From DATFJT01 sp965230755 (GTDB lineage: Bacteria; Bacteroidota; Bacteroidia; Chitinophagales; Saprospiraceae), in contig CBDDLT010000019.1 in the NCBI GenBank assembly GCA_965230755.1, positions 24,409 through 88,408 of the forward strand: a stretch of DNA of 64,000 bases, given 5' to 3'. Of the stretch, positions 36,744-46,625 are shown piece after piece. Each line of letters starts with the position of its first letter. The stretch's first letter is position 1. The notes under the pieces were generated by a model, which saw only the letters and a program-made list of their open reading frames with translations, made no database searches and was not told the DNA's origin. The translations under genes were made by a program, and so were the position numbers.

Positions 36744-37570
36744 TTTTTATCAAAATTTGGTTTGCGTTTTTCAAGAAAAGCATTTCTACCTTCAACAGCC
36801 TCATCAGTCATATAGGCCAATCGCGTTGCTTCACCTGCAAATACCTGTTGTCCTACGAGTCCATCGTCCAGTAAATTCATCGCATACTTGAGCATTTTGA
36901 TAGAAATAGGAGATTTCTCAAGAATTTCTTGCGCCCATTGATAAGCGACATCTTCTAGATCCTCATGAGGCACTACGGCATTGACCATTCCCATTTCGTA
37001 GGCTTCTTGAGCAGAATAATTTCTTCCTAAAAAGAAAATCTCTCTGGCCTTTTTCTGGCCTACCATCTTGGCCAAATATGCGGAACCATATCCTCCGTCA
37101 AAACTGGTCACATCCGCATCTGTTTGTTTAAATATTGCATGTTCTTTACTTGCCAAAGTCATGTCACAGACCACATGTAGAGAATGTCCTCCGCCAACTG
37201 CCCAACCAGGAACAACAGCAATAACTACTTTAGGCATAAACCTAATCAACCTTTGAACATCCAAAATATTAAGGCGATGCATTCCATCATTCCCAACATA
37301 GCCCTGATATCCACGAGCTTTCTGATCACCACCGCTGCAGAAGGAGTATACCCCATCCTTGGATGAAGGCCCTTCCGCCGATAGTAGTACGACCCCAATA
37401 CTTGTGTCTTCCTGCGCATCTTTGAACGCCACCAACAACTCAGAAGTCGTCAATGGTCGAAATGCATTTCTGACATCCGGACGATTGAAAGCAATGCGGG
37501 CTACCCCACCCGACTTGTTATAGGTAATATCTTCGAAATCTCGTACTTTTTTCCAGTTCGCTTTAGACAT
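36731..37570 (-). CDS. menB: 1,4-Dihydroxy-2-naphthoyl-CoA synthase
   Basis: A 279-residue crotonase-fold enzyme. MenB signatures are present: ITYNKSGGVARIAFNRPDVRN at the start, YSFCSGGDQKARG for the oxyanion/CoA site, WAVGGGHSLHVVCD, and FKQTDADVTSFDGGYGS where MenB needs the Asp. It closes the naphthoate ring from OSB-CoA. It starts 107 bases after the DUF6090-like gene, and a promoter-like element lies in that gap. It overlaps menA by 13 bases. Confidence 0.93.
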   Translation of the reverse strand: MSKANWKKVRDFEDITYNKSGGVARIAFNRPDVRNAFRPLTTSELLVAFKDAQEDTSIGVVLLSAEGPSSKDGVYSFCSGGDQKARGYQGYVGNDGMHRLNILDVQRLIRFMPKVVIAVVPGWAVGGGHSLHVVCDMTLASKEHAIFKQTDADVTSFDGGYGSAYLAKMVGQKKAREIFFLGRNYSAQEAYEMGMVNAVVPHEDLEDVAYQWAQEILEKSPISIKMLKYAMNLLDDGLVGQQVFAGEATRLAYMTDEAVEGRNAFLEKRKPNFDKKWLP

Positions 37571-37589
37571 AATTCTATTTCTTAAGCCT

Positions 37590-37597
37590 CAAATGTA
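37590..37597 (-). promoter_or_regulatory. Candidate -7 element (TACATTTG) upstream of menB
   Basis: On the minus strand TACATTTG matches TAnnTTTG and lies 19 bases before the menB ATG, inside the 107-base gap after the preceding gene. It suggests menB-A-C-E can be transcribed from an internal promoter. No clear -33 TTTG is present. Confidence 0.45.
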
Positions 37598-37677
37598 AAT
37601 ATTATCTCATAATGTGCAGATGGAAGAAGCTGATATTCTACTCTATTATTTTTTTCGAATGTATTCTTGGTCTTAGC

Positions 37678-38367
37678 TTAGAGTTCAGCATCAATTTGCT
37701 GCCTGAGATTTTCAATTTTAGCCTCAACATCCGAATAGAAATAATGGATCATGAAATTTCGATTTATTTCTATTTTCCACAAGTAACTCATCAATAATTT
37801 TTTATCCCTATGAGATAATTGTAATGGCGTTTTGATTCCTATGAAATTACCTCTTTTGTTATAGATAAAATGAGGTGCAAGAATTTCGTTGAATTTGTCA
37901 AAATAGTTCGCCTGAAACTGTAACTCATAATACTCCTCTTCAAACTTCTTTAGCACACTGTATTCGTATTCGTACAAAGAAATGATGGCAAATCGCAATG
38001 AGTCGTCTTTGATCAATTCCAAGCCTCGAGACTTGAGGGTCTCATAACCTGATGCATTCTGAATTGAAATAAAATCTCTAGTAAGATCAAAATAATATTG
38101 TCCGATGGAATCTAAACTTCTCTTTTCTCCATTGATAAGATCCCTCCAAAACCTGGAAGCTTTCATTCCATTCTCATGTCCCGAAATATTAATCTTCACA
38201 TCCTCAATATCCTTCGCCAGCCCATTTGAAATTTCCGCAAGTATTTTGCTTTCTGCTACGTTGGCCTTTCTATTATCATTCCAATTATTCAATGCAAAAG
38301 CAGCAATTACTGCGATGAAAATGGACAAAAACTCAAATCCGTACTTTTTCCACTTAATTCTTTTCAT
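37678..38367 (-). CDS. DUF6090-like membrane-anchored protein
   Basis: A 229-residue protein with one N-terminal membrane helix (FEFLSIFIAVIAAFALNNWNDNRK), then a helical domain. The opening matches DUF6090 proteins that are common in Bacteroidota and of unknown function. It begins six bases after menD and lies within the menaquinone cluster, but no role in that pathway is known. Confidence 0.75.
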   Translation of the reverse strand: MKRIKWKKYGFEFLSIFIAVIAAFALNNWNDNRKANVAESKILAEISNGLAKDIEDVKINISGHENGMKASRFWRDLINGEKRSLDSIGQYYFDLTRDFISIQNASGYETLKSRGLELIKDDSLRFAIISLYEYEYSVLKKFEEEYYELQFQANYFDKFNEILAPHFIYNKRGNFIGIKTPLQLSHRDKKLLMSYLWKIEINRNFMIHYFYSDVEAKIENLRQQIDAEL

Positions 38368-38373
38368 CAGACA

Positions 38374-40137
38374 TTATTTACTCGAAACAATATACTTATA
38401 ATCGTCTTGATGTTCTTTCATCAGAAAATCGAAATAACCCAATAGCACCTTGTCGTTGACCTCGGGTGGAGTAAAAATTTCAAATATACCGGGCGATTGT
38501 TGATCTTCTATAAATGGGATCATATTCTCTTGCAAGTCTTCTAAGTTGGCAGTACTGTAATAAGTCAATCCATACATCTTAGCAATATTGGCCGCATTCA
38601 GATTATGTCGGGTTTCAAAAAACTTTTCGAATTTTGGATTGCTTTTATCTCCAGGTAGAATTCTAAAAATTCCTCCTCCTGAATTATTGATGATGATGAC
38701 CTTAAAGTTCGTCTTGAGATGATCCGTCCATAAGCCATTGCTATCGTAGAAAAAACTGAGGTCGCCAGTGATCAATACCGTCTGCTTACCAGAATAAACT
38801 GCACTTCCCACAGCCGTACTCAGTGATCCATCTATCCCACTTGTCCCTCTATTGCAATATATATCCCAATCACTCTTCATTGGAAATAACTGAGCGTACC
38901 GAATCGCTGAACTATTACTAAAATGAATATTCAATCGGTCGGGCAACAAGGATATTAGCTTATCAAATACTTTAAAATCTGAATAACCGACTTTATTGGT
39001 ATACCGATTTCTATATTCAATACCTCTTGAAAAGAGATCCAGCCAAGTCTTGCTGTAATTCGAAAATTTATGGTTGAATTGTAGAGCATTGGTCAAAAAC
39101 CTATCAATTTCGACATTCACACTTTGATCCAGGCAATAGAAGGTATCTCTAAAATCTTCTGGCCCTATATGGTAATGATATTGAGGAGAGAATTTCCTTA
39201 AGAAATATTTGACTTTCTTAGATACTACCATACCTCCCATCGTTATGAGCAGATCCGGCTGTAAGGTTTCGAATAATGCATCCTTATCCTCTGCTAACTC
39301 TATAGGAGCGACCAGTTGATCAATACTCAGTATACCTTTCAAATCCGGACAATTAGATGTGGTCTCTGTCAACACCAATAGATCGGCATCTTCAATTAGT
39401 TGATTGATGAGGTTCTGATTGATTGAATCCGGATTCAACACCCCAATAAGCATCATTTTCTTTTCAGACTGATTCCAATGTTCTATCAAGGAACCAGGAA
39501 TTTTTTCCGGTTCTTTGCTCTGATTTGTGGCTTCAGAAATGCTTACATCATTAAGCGATATCATTTCATCTGTCATATCATAGAGCGGCTCTTCAAAGGG
39601 TACATTAATATGCACAGGCCCCTTCTTTTTCAAGCAAAAATTTATTGCATCAGTAATGTGTTGAGCATTGTGGTCTAAAGAATTATCACCAGTGTCGCCT
39701 TCGTTCTTCTTATCATTTTCGCCATCCAAAATCAGATTACAAGAAAAGTGCACGTGAGCTCCAAAAACTTCTTTCTGTCGAATGGTCTGACCATCTCCAA
39801 TATCTATCTTGTGGGCCGGCCGATCCGCTGAAACAACAATAAGTGGTATATCGGAGTAAAATGATTCGGCAATGGCGGGATAATAGTTCAATAAAGCGGA
39901 TCCAGACGTACAAATTAGCACAACTGGGTGTCCTGTCTTCTGGGCAATTCCCAGAGCGAAAAAACCTGCTACACGTTCGTCCACGATGCTATGACAAACA
40001 AAATCGGAATCGTTTGTAAACTGCAAAGTTAAGGGAGCATTTCTACTTCCCGGTGAAATGACAATGTCACTTATATGATGTTGCTTTGTGATTTGTGCGA
40101 TCAACTGAGCGGTAGGAATGGCAGAAAACTTACTCAT
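38374..40137 (-). CDS. menD: 2-Succinyl-5-enolpyruvyl-6-hydroxy-3-cyclohexene-1-carboxylate (SEPHCHC) synthase
   Basis: A 587-residue thiamine diphosphate enzyme. The N-terminal SPGSRNAPLTL motif, the GDGQTIRQ region and the ThDP motif GDLSFFYDSNGLW are all visible. It condenses isochorismate with 2-oxoglutarate. Length and order are normal. It overlaps menF by eight bases. Confidence 0.94.
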   Translation of the reverse strand: MSKFSAIPTAQLIAQITKQHHISDIVISPGSRNAPLTLQFTNDSDFVCHSIVDERVAGFFALGIAQKTGHPVVLICTSGSALLNYYPAIAESFYSDIPLIVVSADRPAHKIDIGDGQTIRQKEVFGAHVHFSCNLILDGENDKKNEGDTGDNSLDHNAQHITDAINFCLKKKGPVHINVPFEEPLYDMTDEMISLNDVSISEATNQSKEPEKIPGSLIEHWNQSEKKMMLIGVLNPDSINQNLINQLIEDADLLVLTETTSNCPDLKGILSIDQLVAPIELAEDKDALFETLQPDLLITMGGMVVSKKVKYFLRKFSPQYHYHIGPEDFRDTFYCLDQSVNVEIDRFLTNALQFNHKFSNYSKTWLDLFSRGIEYRNRYTNKVGYSDFKVFDKLISLLPDRLNIHFSNSSAIRYAQLFPMKSDWDIYCNRGTSGIDGSLSTAVGSAVYSGKQTVLITGDLSFFYDSNGLWTDHLKTNFKVIIINNSGGGIFRILPGDKSNPKFEKFFETRHNLNAANIAKMYGLTYYSTANLEDLQENMIPFIEDQQSPGIFEIFTPPEVNDKVLLGYFDFLMKEHQDDYKYIVSSK

Positions 40138-41227
40138 TTACGCTCGCTTTTCTTTCCGTCATCTCAATCAGTTTCTTCATAGCAAAAGATTTGTATTCGG
40201 TTTCCCTCCATTCATGATGAAGATTGGATAATGCGGTGATGCCGCCACCGATATAGATTCTAGCCAAATTTTCGTCCCAATTGGCGCAGCGAAGATGAAC
40301 ATATAAATCTGTTTCTCGAGAGTGTGAATGCTCATTTCGAACATTGATCTCACCCAAAAATCCGGAATAGAACAATCGATCGTGTTGTTCTGATTTGACA
40401 ATAGCCTTAAATGCTTCTTCTTTCGGAACCCCGCAAACTGCTGGAGTCGGGTGTAGGCTTTCGATCAATTGCTTGAGTTGTTGATTTTCCATCGAAGAAC
40501 AATCTGCAGAAATCATGGTCAGCTTATGTACAACATTTTCAGCCTGACGGTTACTATTTTCAACTTCAACATCCTCAAAATTCATTTTTTCCAGACAATC
40601 CTTAATGTATTGAGTAACCAAGTATTGTTCTTCATCTTCTTTAGAAGTCCAAGTCTTTTGACTATCCATTTTTTTAGTACCAGCTAAGGACATAATTTCT
40701 AATCGCCCTGAACGGACCCGAAGCAAACTCTCAGGCGTTGCTCCAATCCAAAAATTATATTGAGGATGGTAGAAACAGCTACAAAACGCTGAACTAAAGT
40801 TTCTAAATAGACTGACGATTAGCTTTTCTAAATTAAAGGTCTTTATTTCTATCTCTGCTATTCTGGACAACACTACCTTATCAATGGCCCCTGAAGTTAT
40901 AAACTCTTTTATTTTTCCGAAGCTCTCCTGATAAATTGCATCGGGTTCTTCTTTTATCGCATAGTCATACTCTAAAGTTGTTCTCTCCAGCTCAATCTCA
41001 CTCGTCAAACTCTTGGCAGTCATTTTATTAAAGAAGAAATGTACTTTCGAATCAAAAGACTGAAGTAAAAATCCTTCTTTCTCATAGTCAAATTCATCAC
41101 TCTTTGTATTGTCCATCAAGAGAGCCTTTATTTGATTTTCTCCGGCTTTTCTATAAACAACAAAAGGAAGCTTAGCGTCGAATTGTCGGTTCAGTTCATC
41201 TGTCAATTGCCAAAATGGGATACTCAT
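40130..41227 (-). CDS. menF: Isochorismate synthase
   Basis: A 365-residue chorismate-utilising enzyme. Motifs include KVVLSRIAEIE, IGATPESLLRVRSG, SLAGTKK, and the C-terminal FYSGFLGEINVRNEHSHSRETDLYVHLRCA block. It converts chorismate to isochorismate, the first step of the pathway. It overlaps the thioesterase gene by four bases and menD by eight. Confidence 0.92.
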   Translation of the reverse strand: MSIPFWQLTDELNRQFDAKLPFVVYRKAGENQIKALLMDNTKSDEFDYEKEGFLLQSFDSKVHFFFNKMTAKSLTSEIELERTTLEYDYAIKEEPDAIYQESFGKIKEFITSGAIDKVVLSRIAEIEIKTFNLEKLIVSLFRNFSSAFCSCFYHPQYNFWIGATPESLLRVRSGRLEIMSLAGTKKMDSQKTWTSKEDEEQYLVTQYIKDCLEKMNFEDVEVENSNRQAENVVHKLTMISADCSSMENQQLKQLIESLHPTPAVCGVPKEEAFKAIVKSEQHDRLFYSGFLGEINVRNEHSHSRETDLYVHLRCANWDENLARIYIGGGITALSNLHHEWRETEYKSFAMKKLIEMTERKASVNE

Positions 41228-41643
41228 TGATTCAAGGTCAGAGTAGTTAATTTAACAGAAGAAATCAACTCACCTTCTTCATTTGTAATTTCGATTCTCC
41301 ATAACTGAGTGGTTCTACCCAGATGGATCGGTGTGGAGCGGGCATAAACATAACCTTCTTTAATACCTCGAACATGGTTGGCTGCTATTTCAATTCCCCT
41401 TACTTTTTTAGCATCCCGTAGAAAGTAAAACACTGAAGCACTACCTACACTTTCCGCCAAAGCTACCGAAGCACCTCCGTGTAAATAACCTTCCGGTTGA
41501 TGAACACGACTATCTACAGGCATTTTGGCTACGATAAAGTCCTTTCCAACATCGCAGAACTCTATATTTAAGGTCTCCATTAGCGTATTCTTACAGATCG
41601 AATTGAACTGCTCTAAAATCATCTTTTTTTTGTCATAATCCAT
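41224..41643 (-). CDS. Hotdog-fold thioesterase, possible DHNA-CoA thioesterase
   Basis: A 139-residue PaaI-like hotdog thioesterase. The motif PEGYLHGGASVALAESVGS is the usual active-site region (HGGAxxxLxE) of this family and of DHNA-CoA thioesterase MenI. Its place as the first gene of the menaquinone cluster, overlapping menF by four bases, suggests it hydrolyses DHNA-CoA. This is inferred from position; other acyl-CoA substrates are possible. Confidence 0.78.
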   Translation of the reverse strand: MDYDKKKMILEQFNSICKNTLMETLNIEFCDVGKDFIVAKMPVDSRVHQPEGYLHGGASVALAESVGSASVFYFLRDAKKVRGIEIAANHVRGIKEGYVYARSTPIHLGRTTQLWRIEITNEEGELISSVKLTTLTLNQ

Positions 41644-41697
41644 TTAGAACTACTTTATCGCTGTTCGAACGCAATTGTTATCATTTCACCTGGACAT

Positions 41698-42342
41698 TTA
41701 AGACTTTTGTTTTTCCTTCAAAAGCAGAGGGAACTTGCTTTTAAAAGCTTCTAGTCTAGGATTAGATACCGCCTTGATATATGGATGACTGGGATGTTTT
41801 TTCTTGTAATCCTGATGGTAATCCTCCCCCATCCAAAATTTATCGAATGGCTTCACTTCGGAAGCTACTTTATATCCCTGATTTTCCAAAGCAGTTATCT
41901 TTTCTTCTATAATTTTTTTCTCTTCGTTGTTCTGATAAAAAGCAATGCTTCGATATTGACTGCCGTGGTCCGGTCCCTGACCATTAACCTGCTCAATATT
42001 CTGACTTCCAAAATATACATCAACCAGTGACTTAAAGCTTACCTTGCTACTGTCGTACTCGATCATCACCGCTTCTGCATGACCTGTTCTACCAGTATTA
42101 GATTCTTCATAGCTAGGATTCTCAGTATGCCCTCCGGAATATCCGTTGTATACCTCGCCTACTCCTTTCACCGATTCATAGATCGCTTCGACACACCAAA
42201 AACATCCACTTGCGAAATAAGCTTGAGAATTTGTGCTAATGTTACTCTCTTCCTTAGCAACTTTATTGGATTGAGGTAATTGCTGACAGGAGGCCAATAT
42301 AAAAGTCAAATTGAACAGAAAAAGCAATTTCATCTTTTGCAT
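41698..42342 (-). CDS. msrA: Peptide methionine sulfoxide reductase A lipoprotein
   Basis: MsrA with the catalytic motif GCFWCVEA and the typical EVYNGYSGGHTENPSYEE and GHAEAVMIEYD segments. It repairs methionine-S-sulfoxide. The N-terminus has a lipoprotein signal (LLFLFNLTFILASC) so it is probably periplasmic. I start at the ATG at 42342; a further in-frame ATG at 42333 is also possible, while the frame start at 42390 adds a non-typical extension. Confidence 0.92.
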   Translation of the reverse strand: MQKMKLLFLFNLTFILASCQQLPQSNKVAKEESNISTNSQAYFASGCFWCVEAIYESVKGVGEVYNGYSGGHTENPSYEESNTGRTGHAEAVMIEYDSSKVSFKSLVDVYFGSQNIEQVNGQGPDHGSQYRSIAFYQNNEEKKIIEEKITALENQGYKVASEVKPFDKFWMGEDYHQDYKKKHPSHPYIKAVSNPRLEAFKSKFPLLLKEKQKS

Positions 42343-42461
42343 ATTTTTTACCTTTTTAAACCACGAATATCCGAAAAAGATCAAGGGCACCCAACAAATT
42401 CTCTAAGCCTTCAGAAAAAACTAGTATCTTTAATTGTTCACCTATATTAATATAAAGTGTA

Positions 42462-45400
42462 ATGACAACTGAAAATTTTATTCGAGGGATTTTATTTCTT
42501 TTCATTTTCAGCGTTTTCTCTAATCTACTTCATGGGCAATGCAATCTCACCTTATCCGCTGGTGATGACGTCTATCTATGTCCAGACGAATCCGGACAGT
42601 TGAATGGATCAATAAGCGGAGATTATGATTTTTACGAATGGACTCCGGAAAATGGTCTATCCGACCCAACAATTCTAGACCCGGAAGTAGATCAGCCGGG
42701 GATTTATACCCTTAGGGCGGAGTACAATACTATGAACAATATCATTGTCAATGGTGATTTCTCTCAAGGGGTCAGCAGTTTTACAAGTGACTATACCCAC
42801 GCCACCGCAGCTAACGGTGCCTGTATATCACCTTGGGGACCATTGGGATGTGAAGGAACTTTTGATGTTTTAACCAATCCTCAAATAGGCCATACCAGTT
42901 TTGCGGCTTGCTCCGATCAAAGCGGTGATGGAAATATGCTTGTGGTCAATGGTGCGGGAATGCCCAATCAAAGGGTGTGGTGTCAGAATGTAACGGTCAA
43001 TCCAGGTTCAGACTATATTTTCTCAGCTTGGGTTACTTCAGTAGTAGCGGCCTCTCCTGCCATCCTTCAATTTCGTATAAATGGTACTTTGTTGGGAAAC
43101 ACCTTTAGTCCTACGGGAGCTGTTTGCAATTGGTCAGAACACACGGCGGATTGGTCAGCTGGTGGAACTTCTGCTGCGCAAATTTGTCTCATCAATCAAA
43201 ATACCACGCTCGGTGGTAATGACTTTGCAGTTGACAACATTCAATTTACTGAAATCTGTGTTGAAGAAGATGAAGTTGAAGTGTTTGCCGTCGAACTCGA
43301 GTTCATTCCCACTCAAGTTGAACCAATCAATTGCACCCGTACATCGGTAGAACTCGAAGTCACCAATGTCGCAGGCACCGGGCCGAACTACTTTGGCCAA
43401 TGGACAGATCCCAACGGATTTGATATTGGACCTGCCTATCCACCAAATTACTCCATCAATGTATCAGAACCTGGTTTTTACACCTTCACTTATACTTTTT
43501 TCAACGGAGATACGGAGTGTACTAAATTCGAAATTGTCGAAGTACCGGACGAGCGAGTAGAGATTGATGCCGAAGCTGAAGTAGAGGGCTTTTTAGGATG
43601 CGGAGGGGGCACCGCCCTAGCCAGAGCCATCGGGTCTTCCTTTGATGGGCCATATGATTTTCATTGGTATACGGACAACGGCAATATTTTGAGCGATCCC
43701 AGTTTTAGTGAAATCGAAGTCGACGAAATAGGAATATACAATTTGGTGGTTTTTGACCCGAATTCCGGATGTGCCGATACTACCAGTGTTGAAGTATTCA
43801 GTGATAATGAAATTCCAAATGCCATCATTGATTTCCCTGAAATACTGAATTGCCAGAATCCAATTGTCACTTTGGATGCTTTTGGATCTAATTTGCCCGG
43901 AGGTACTTTCATAACTTGGTCTACCACTGATGGTCATTTCGTGGATGGCACCGATGACTTAGAACCCAGAGTTGATTCTGCCGGTAATTATATATTAATA
44001 TTGACCAATCCGGACAACGGATGTATGGACACCGCCGAAGTGATGGTCGAATCTAATTTTAATTATCCATTGATCGACTTGGGCAATTCTGATACCCTAA
44101 CTTGTCATATTGAATCCTTTTTTATCAACGCAGGGCCCTCTCAAACCGGAGTTCAGTATTCCTGGACAACACCACAAGGAACAATTACAGATACCACTGG
44201 GGTTAATGCGACCCAAGAAGGGCTCTATGTTTTAGAAGCTTATGATCCACAAAGTGAATGCATCAGCATTGATTCGGTAGAAATATATTCTAACCAGAAT
44301 TACCCGTCTGGTAACGTGCTAAATCCCGATCAACTAGACTGTAATACGGATAGCATAGAAATTTCAGTTGAGAACATCATTTCATCGGGAAGTACTAGTG
44401 TAGAATGGTTAAATGGTAATGGAATTGATCTTTCGTCCGGAGATTCGAGTGTTTTTATTCATAGCCCGGGATGGTATTTCCTCAACATTACCGATCTCAC
44501 ATCGGATTGCACATTTAGAGATTCTATTCTGGTCGAAATAGATACAATATCTCCTGATTTTAATATTGGAGACAGCCTTTTGTTTACTTGCAGTGACACC
44601 AGCGTTAGTCTTTCCGGTACTGCTTTAGGAGTAGGTAATTATTATCCAATCTGGTATGACAATGCAGGTAATGTCATTGAAGACAATGCCTGGAATACCC
44701 AAGTGCGATCTTCCGGGACCTACGTTTTGGAAGTAATCAATCAAGACAATGGCTGTATTTCTAGTTTAGAACAAGTAGTATACCCCGACCAGAACTTGCC
44801 AAGTCTTGTATTATCACCGGTTGATACCTTAAATTGCTCAAGAAACTTCGTTGACATCATATCGACCGGATCAGCCAGTGGAAATGGCAACATTCTTTAC
44901 GAATGGGAAGATGCATCCGGAAATATTATTTCAGATTCTTCCGTAATCAGTGTTAATCAACCAGGGAATTACACGGTCACCATTCTCGATGAGTCGAATG
45001 ATTGTTCTGTGAGTCAATCTGTCTCGGTTCAAATAGACACCATTTCTCCATTGGCATCTTTTGCGGAATTAGATACGCTTAATTGTCAAGATACGACAGC
45101 TATTATCACTGTAGATATGTTTGATCCAAGCCTAAATTACAATTGGAGCACAAGCGAAGGCATCATTGATTCATTCTTTAATAACGGAGCTTCTATTATT
45201 TCGAGTTCGGAAGGCACTTATCTACTTAACGTAGTAGACCCAGAAAATGGATGTCAGAATCAATACAGCGTTGAACTTACAGGAAACTATGATTATCCAT
45301 TGGTTGACTTCTCAGAACCACCTACTTTAACCTGTGATCAAGATACTGCAGTCATATCAGCGCTTATCTCAAATTCGTCAAATACTTCGATACTCTGGTC

Positions 45401-46565
45401 CGGTCCTTCTTCGGGAATAATTGGCAGTAATGATAATTCAATCGTATTGGTTAATGCCGCTGGATTTTATGCCATAGAGGTAATGAATGAGGACAATGGT
45501 TGTATGGTCATGGATAGTGTTCAAGTATTGGAGAATAGAGATACGATTCCATACGATATAGATTATCCTGAAGAGATTAACTGCAATAATGAAGAATCTG
45601 TAATGAGCCTCAACTTTTCAACTTCTCTGAACTATGAAGTGACATGGTCGAATTCTGATGGCACTGTAATTGCTTCGAATTCTGACCAATTAAGTGCTAA
45701 TGCGGGAGGGACTTATTCATATTCTGTTCTCAATCTGGCCAATGGTTGTCTTTCCGATGGAATTATTGAAGTCGCTGAAAACTCGGCGCGACCTGAAGCT
45801 CTTCAGTACCTCAGCGAAAATGCCATATGTCAGGAAGAATTTGGAAGTATACAAATTACAGACATAACGGGTGGTACTGCACCTTATCAAATTCTTGTTG
45901 ATGGTCAGCCTGTAAATTTGAATGATCTACAACAAATCACCACAGGCAATCATGAAATTCGCATCATCGATGATCGAGGATGTGAGTTGACAGAAGAAGT
46001 TCGGATAGATCGTGAAGGCGGTTTTAGTTTTTTCCTAATTCCGGAACATGAAATTGAGTGGGGCGACTCCGTTCAACTCTCCCCTATTTTTACTGATCCT
46101 AATATCGTAATTGACTCCATTCATTGGTCGAATATTACTGGTTTCAATTGTGACAACTGTCTTGAGCCCTGGGCATCTCCAACTCAGGAGCAAGCCTATG
46201 GTTTGGAAGTATTTGATATCAATGGTTGCAGTTTTAAAAGCGACACCCGAATAAGAGTTGTATTCGAACCAGAAGTATTTATACCCAATTCATTTTCTCC
46301 TAATGCTGACGGGAACAATGATTTCTTCTTCGTCTACAGCCAGGATAAATGGGTGAACCACATTCATGAAATGAGAATATACGATCGCTGGGGAAATGAA
46401 ATTCTCTTTAATAAAGACCTAAGAATCAATATCCCCCAGGATGGTTGGGATGGCAAATACAAAGGTGAAGAGCTCAACCCAGCAGTATTTATTTACTATG
46501 TTGATGTTGAGTTGAGAAATGGGGTGCGTAGAATTTATTCTGGCGATGTCACTCTTTTTAAATAA
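42462..46565 (+). CDS. Giant secreted adhesin-like protein with ten Ig-like repeats and CHU_C tail
   Basis: A 1367-residue protein with a signal peptide (about residues 1-26). After a short region about residues 90-270 form a carbohydrate-binding-like module (NIIVNGDFSQGVSSF, VNPGSDYIFSAWV, FAVDNIQFTEIC). Ten repeats of about 90 residues follow, each beginning near a 'x-L-x-C' strand and ending G-x-Y-x-L-x-V-x(5)-NGC. The last about 90 residues (VFIPNSFSPNADGNNDFF, YDRWGN, DGWDGKYKG, YSGDVTLFK) are the gliding-motility-associated type B (CHU_C) sorting domain of type IX secretion. It is therefore surface-exported, probably for adhesion or gliding. A terminator-like AT-rich hairpin follows. 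Confidence 0.9.
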   Translation: MTTENFIRGILFLFIFSVFSNLLHGQCNLTLSAGDDVYLCPDESGQLNGSISGDYDFYEWTPENGLSDPTILDPEVDQPGIYTLRAEYNTMNNIIVNGDFSQGVSSFTSDYTHATAANGACISPWGPLGCEGTFDVLTNPQIGHTSFAACSDQSGDGNMLVVNGAGMPNQRVWCQNVTVNPGSDYIFSAWVTSVVAASPAILQFRINGTLLGNTFSPTGAVCNWSEHTADWSAGGTSAAQICLINQNTTLGGNDFAVDNIQFTEICVEEDEVEVFAVELEFIPTQVEPINCTRTSVELEVTNVAGTGPNYFGQWTDPNGFDIGPAYPPNYSINVSEPGFYTFTYTFFNGDTECTKFEIVEVPDERVEIDAEAEVEGFLGCGGGTALARAIGSSFDGPYDFHWYTDNGNILSDPSFSEIEVDEIGIYNLVVFDPNSGCADTTSVEVFSDNEIPNAIIDFPEILNCQNPIVTLDAFGSNLPGGTFITWSTTDGHFVDGTDDLEPRVDSAGNYILILTNPDNGCMDTAEVMVESNFNYPLIDLGNSDTLTCHIESFFINAGPSQTGVQYSWTTPQGTITDTTGVNATQEGLYVLEAYDPQSECISIDSVEIYSNQNYPSGNVLNPDQLDCNTDSIEISVENIISSGSTSVEWLNGNGIDLSSGDSSVFIHSPGWYFLNITDLTSDCTFRDSILVEIDTISPDFNIGDSLLFTCSDTSVSLSGTALGVGNYYPIWYDNAGNVIEDNAWNTQVRSSGTYVLEVINQDNGCISSLEQVVYPDQNLPSLVLSPVDTLNCSRNFVDIISTGSASGNGNILYEWEDASGNIISDSSVISVNQPGNYTVTILDESNDCSVSQSVSVQIDTISPLASFAELDTLNCQDTTAIITVDMFDPSLNYNWSTSEGIIDSFFNNGASIISSSEGTYLLNVVDPENGCQNQYSVELTGNYDYPLVDFSEPPTLTCDQDTAVISALISNSSNTSILWSGPSSGIIGSNDNSIVLVNAAGFYAIEVMNEDNGCMVMDSVQVLENRDTIPYDIDYPEEINCNNEESVMSLNFSTSLNYEVTWSNSDGTVIASNSDQLSANAGGTYSYSVLNLANGCLSDGIIEVAENSARPEALQYLSENAICQEEFGSIQITDITGGTAPYQILVDGQPVNLNDLQQITTGNHEIRIIDDRGCELTEEVRIDREGGFSFFLIPEHEIEWGDSVQLSPIFTDPNIVIDSIHWSNITGFNCDNCLEPWASPTQEQAYGLEVFDINGCSFKSDTRIRVVFEPEVFIPNSFSPNADGNNDFFFVYSQDKWVNHIHEMRIYDRWGNEILFNKDLRINIPQDGWDGKYKGEELNPAVFIYYVDVELRNGVRRIYSGDVTLFK
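43300..45780 (+). repeat. Ten protein-level tandem Ig-like repeats
   Basis: Ten about 90-residue units occupy this part of the adhesin. Each has the phrase G-x-Y or G-x-F followed after about six residues by N/D-G/E-C (for example NPDNGC, QDNGC, PENGC, EDNGC, LANGC). DNA identity between units is low, so the array is old or under diversifying selection. Borders are approximate. Confidence 0.75.
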
Positions 46566-46625
46566 ATTTGGTATGATTTTTACCATTTTGAAAACGAAAA
46601 ACGACTTTTTTTCGTTAGTAATGTT

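Noticed and set aside
46593..46616. AACGAAAA/TTTTCGTT hairpin after the adhesin gene
   Set aside because: It is AT-rich and weak; a terminator role is possible but not well supported.
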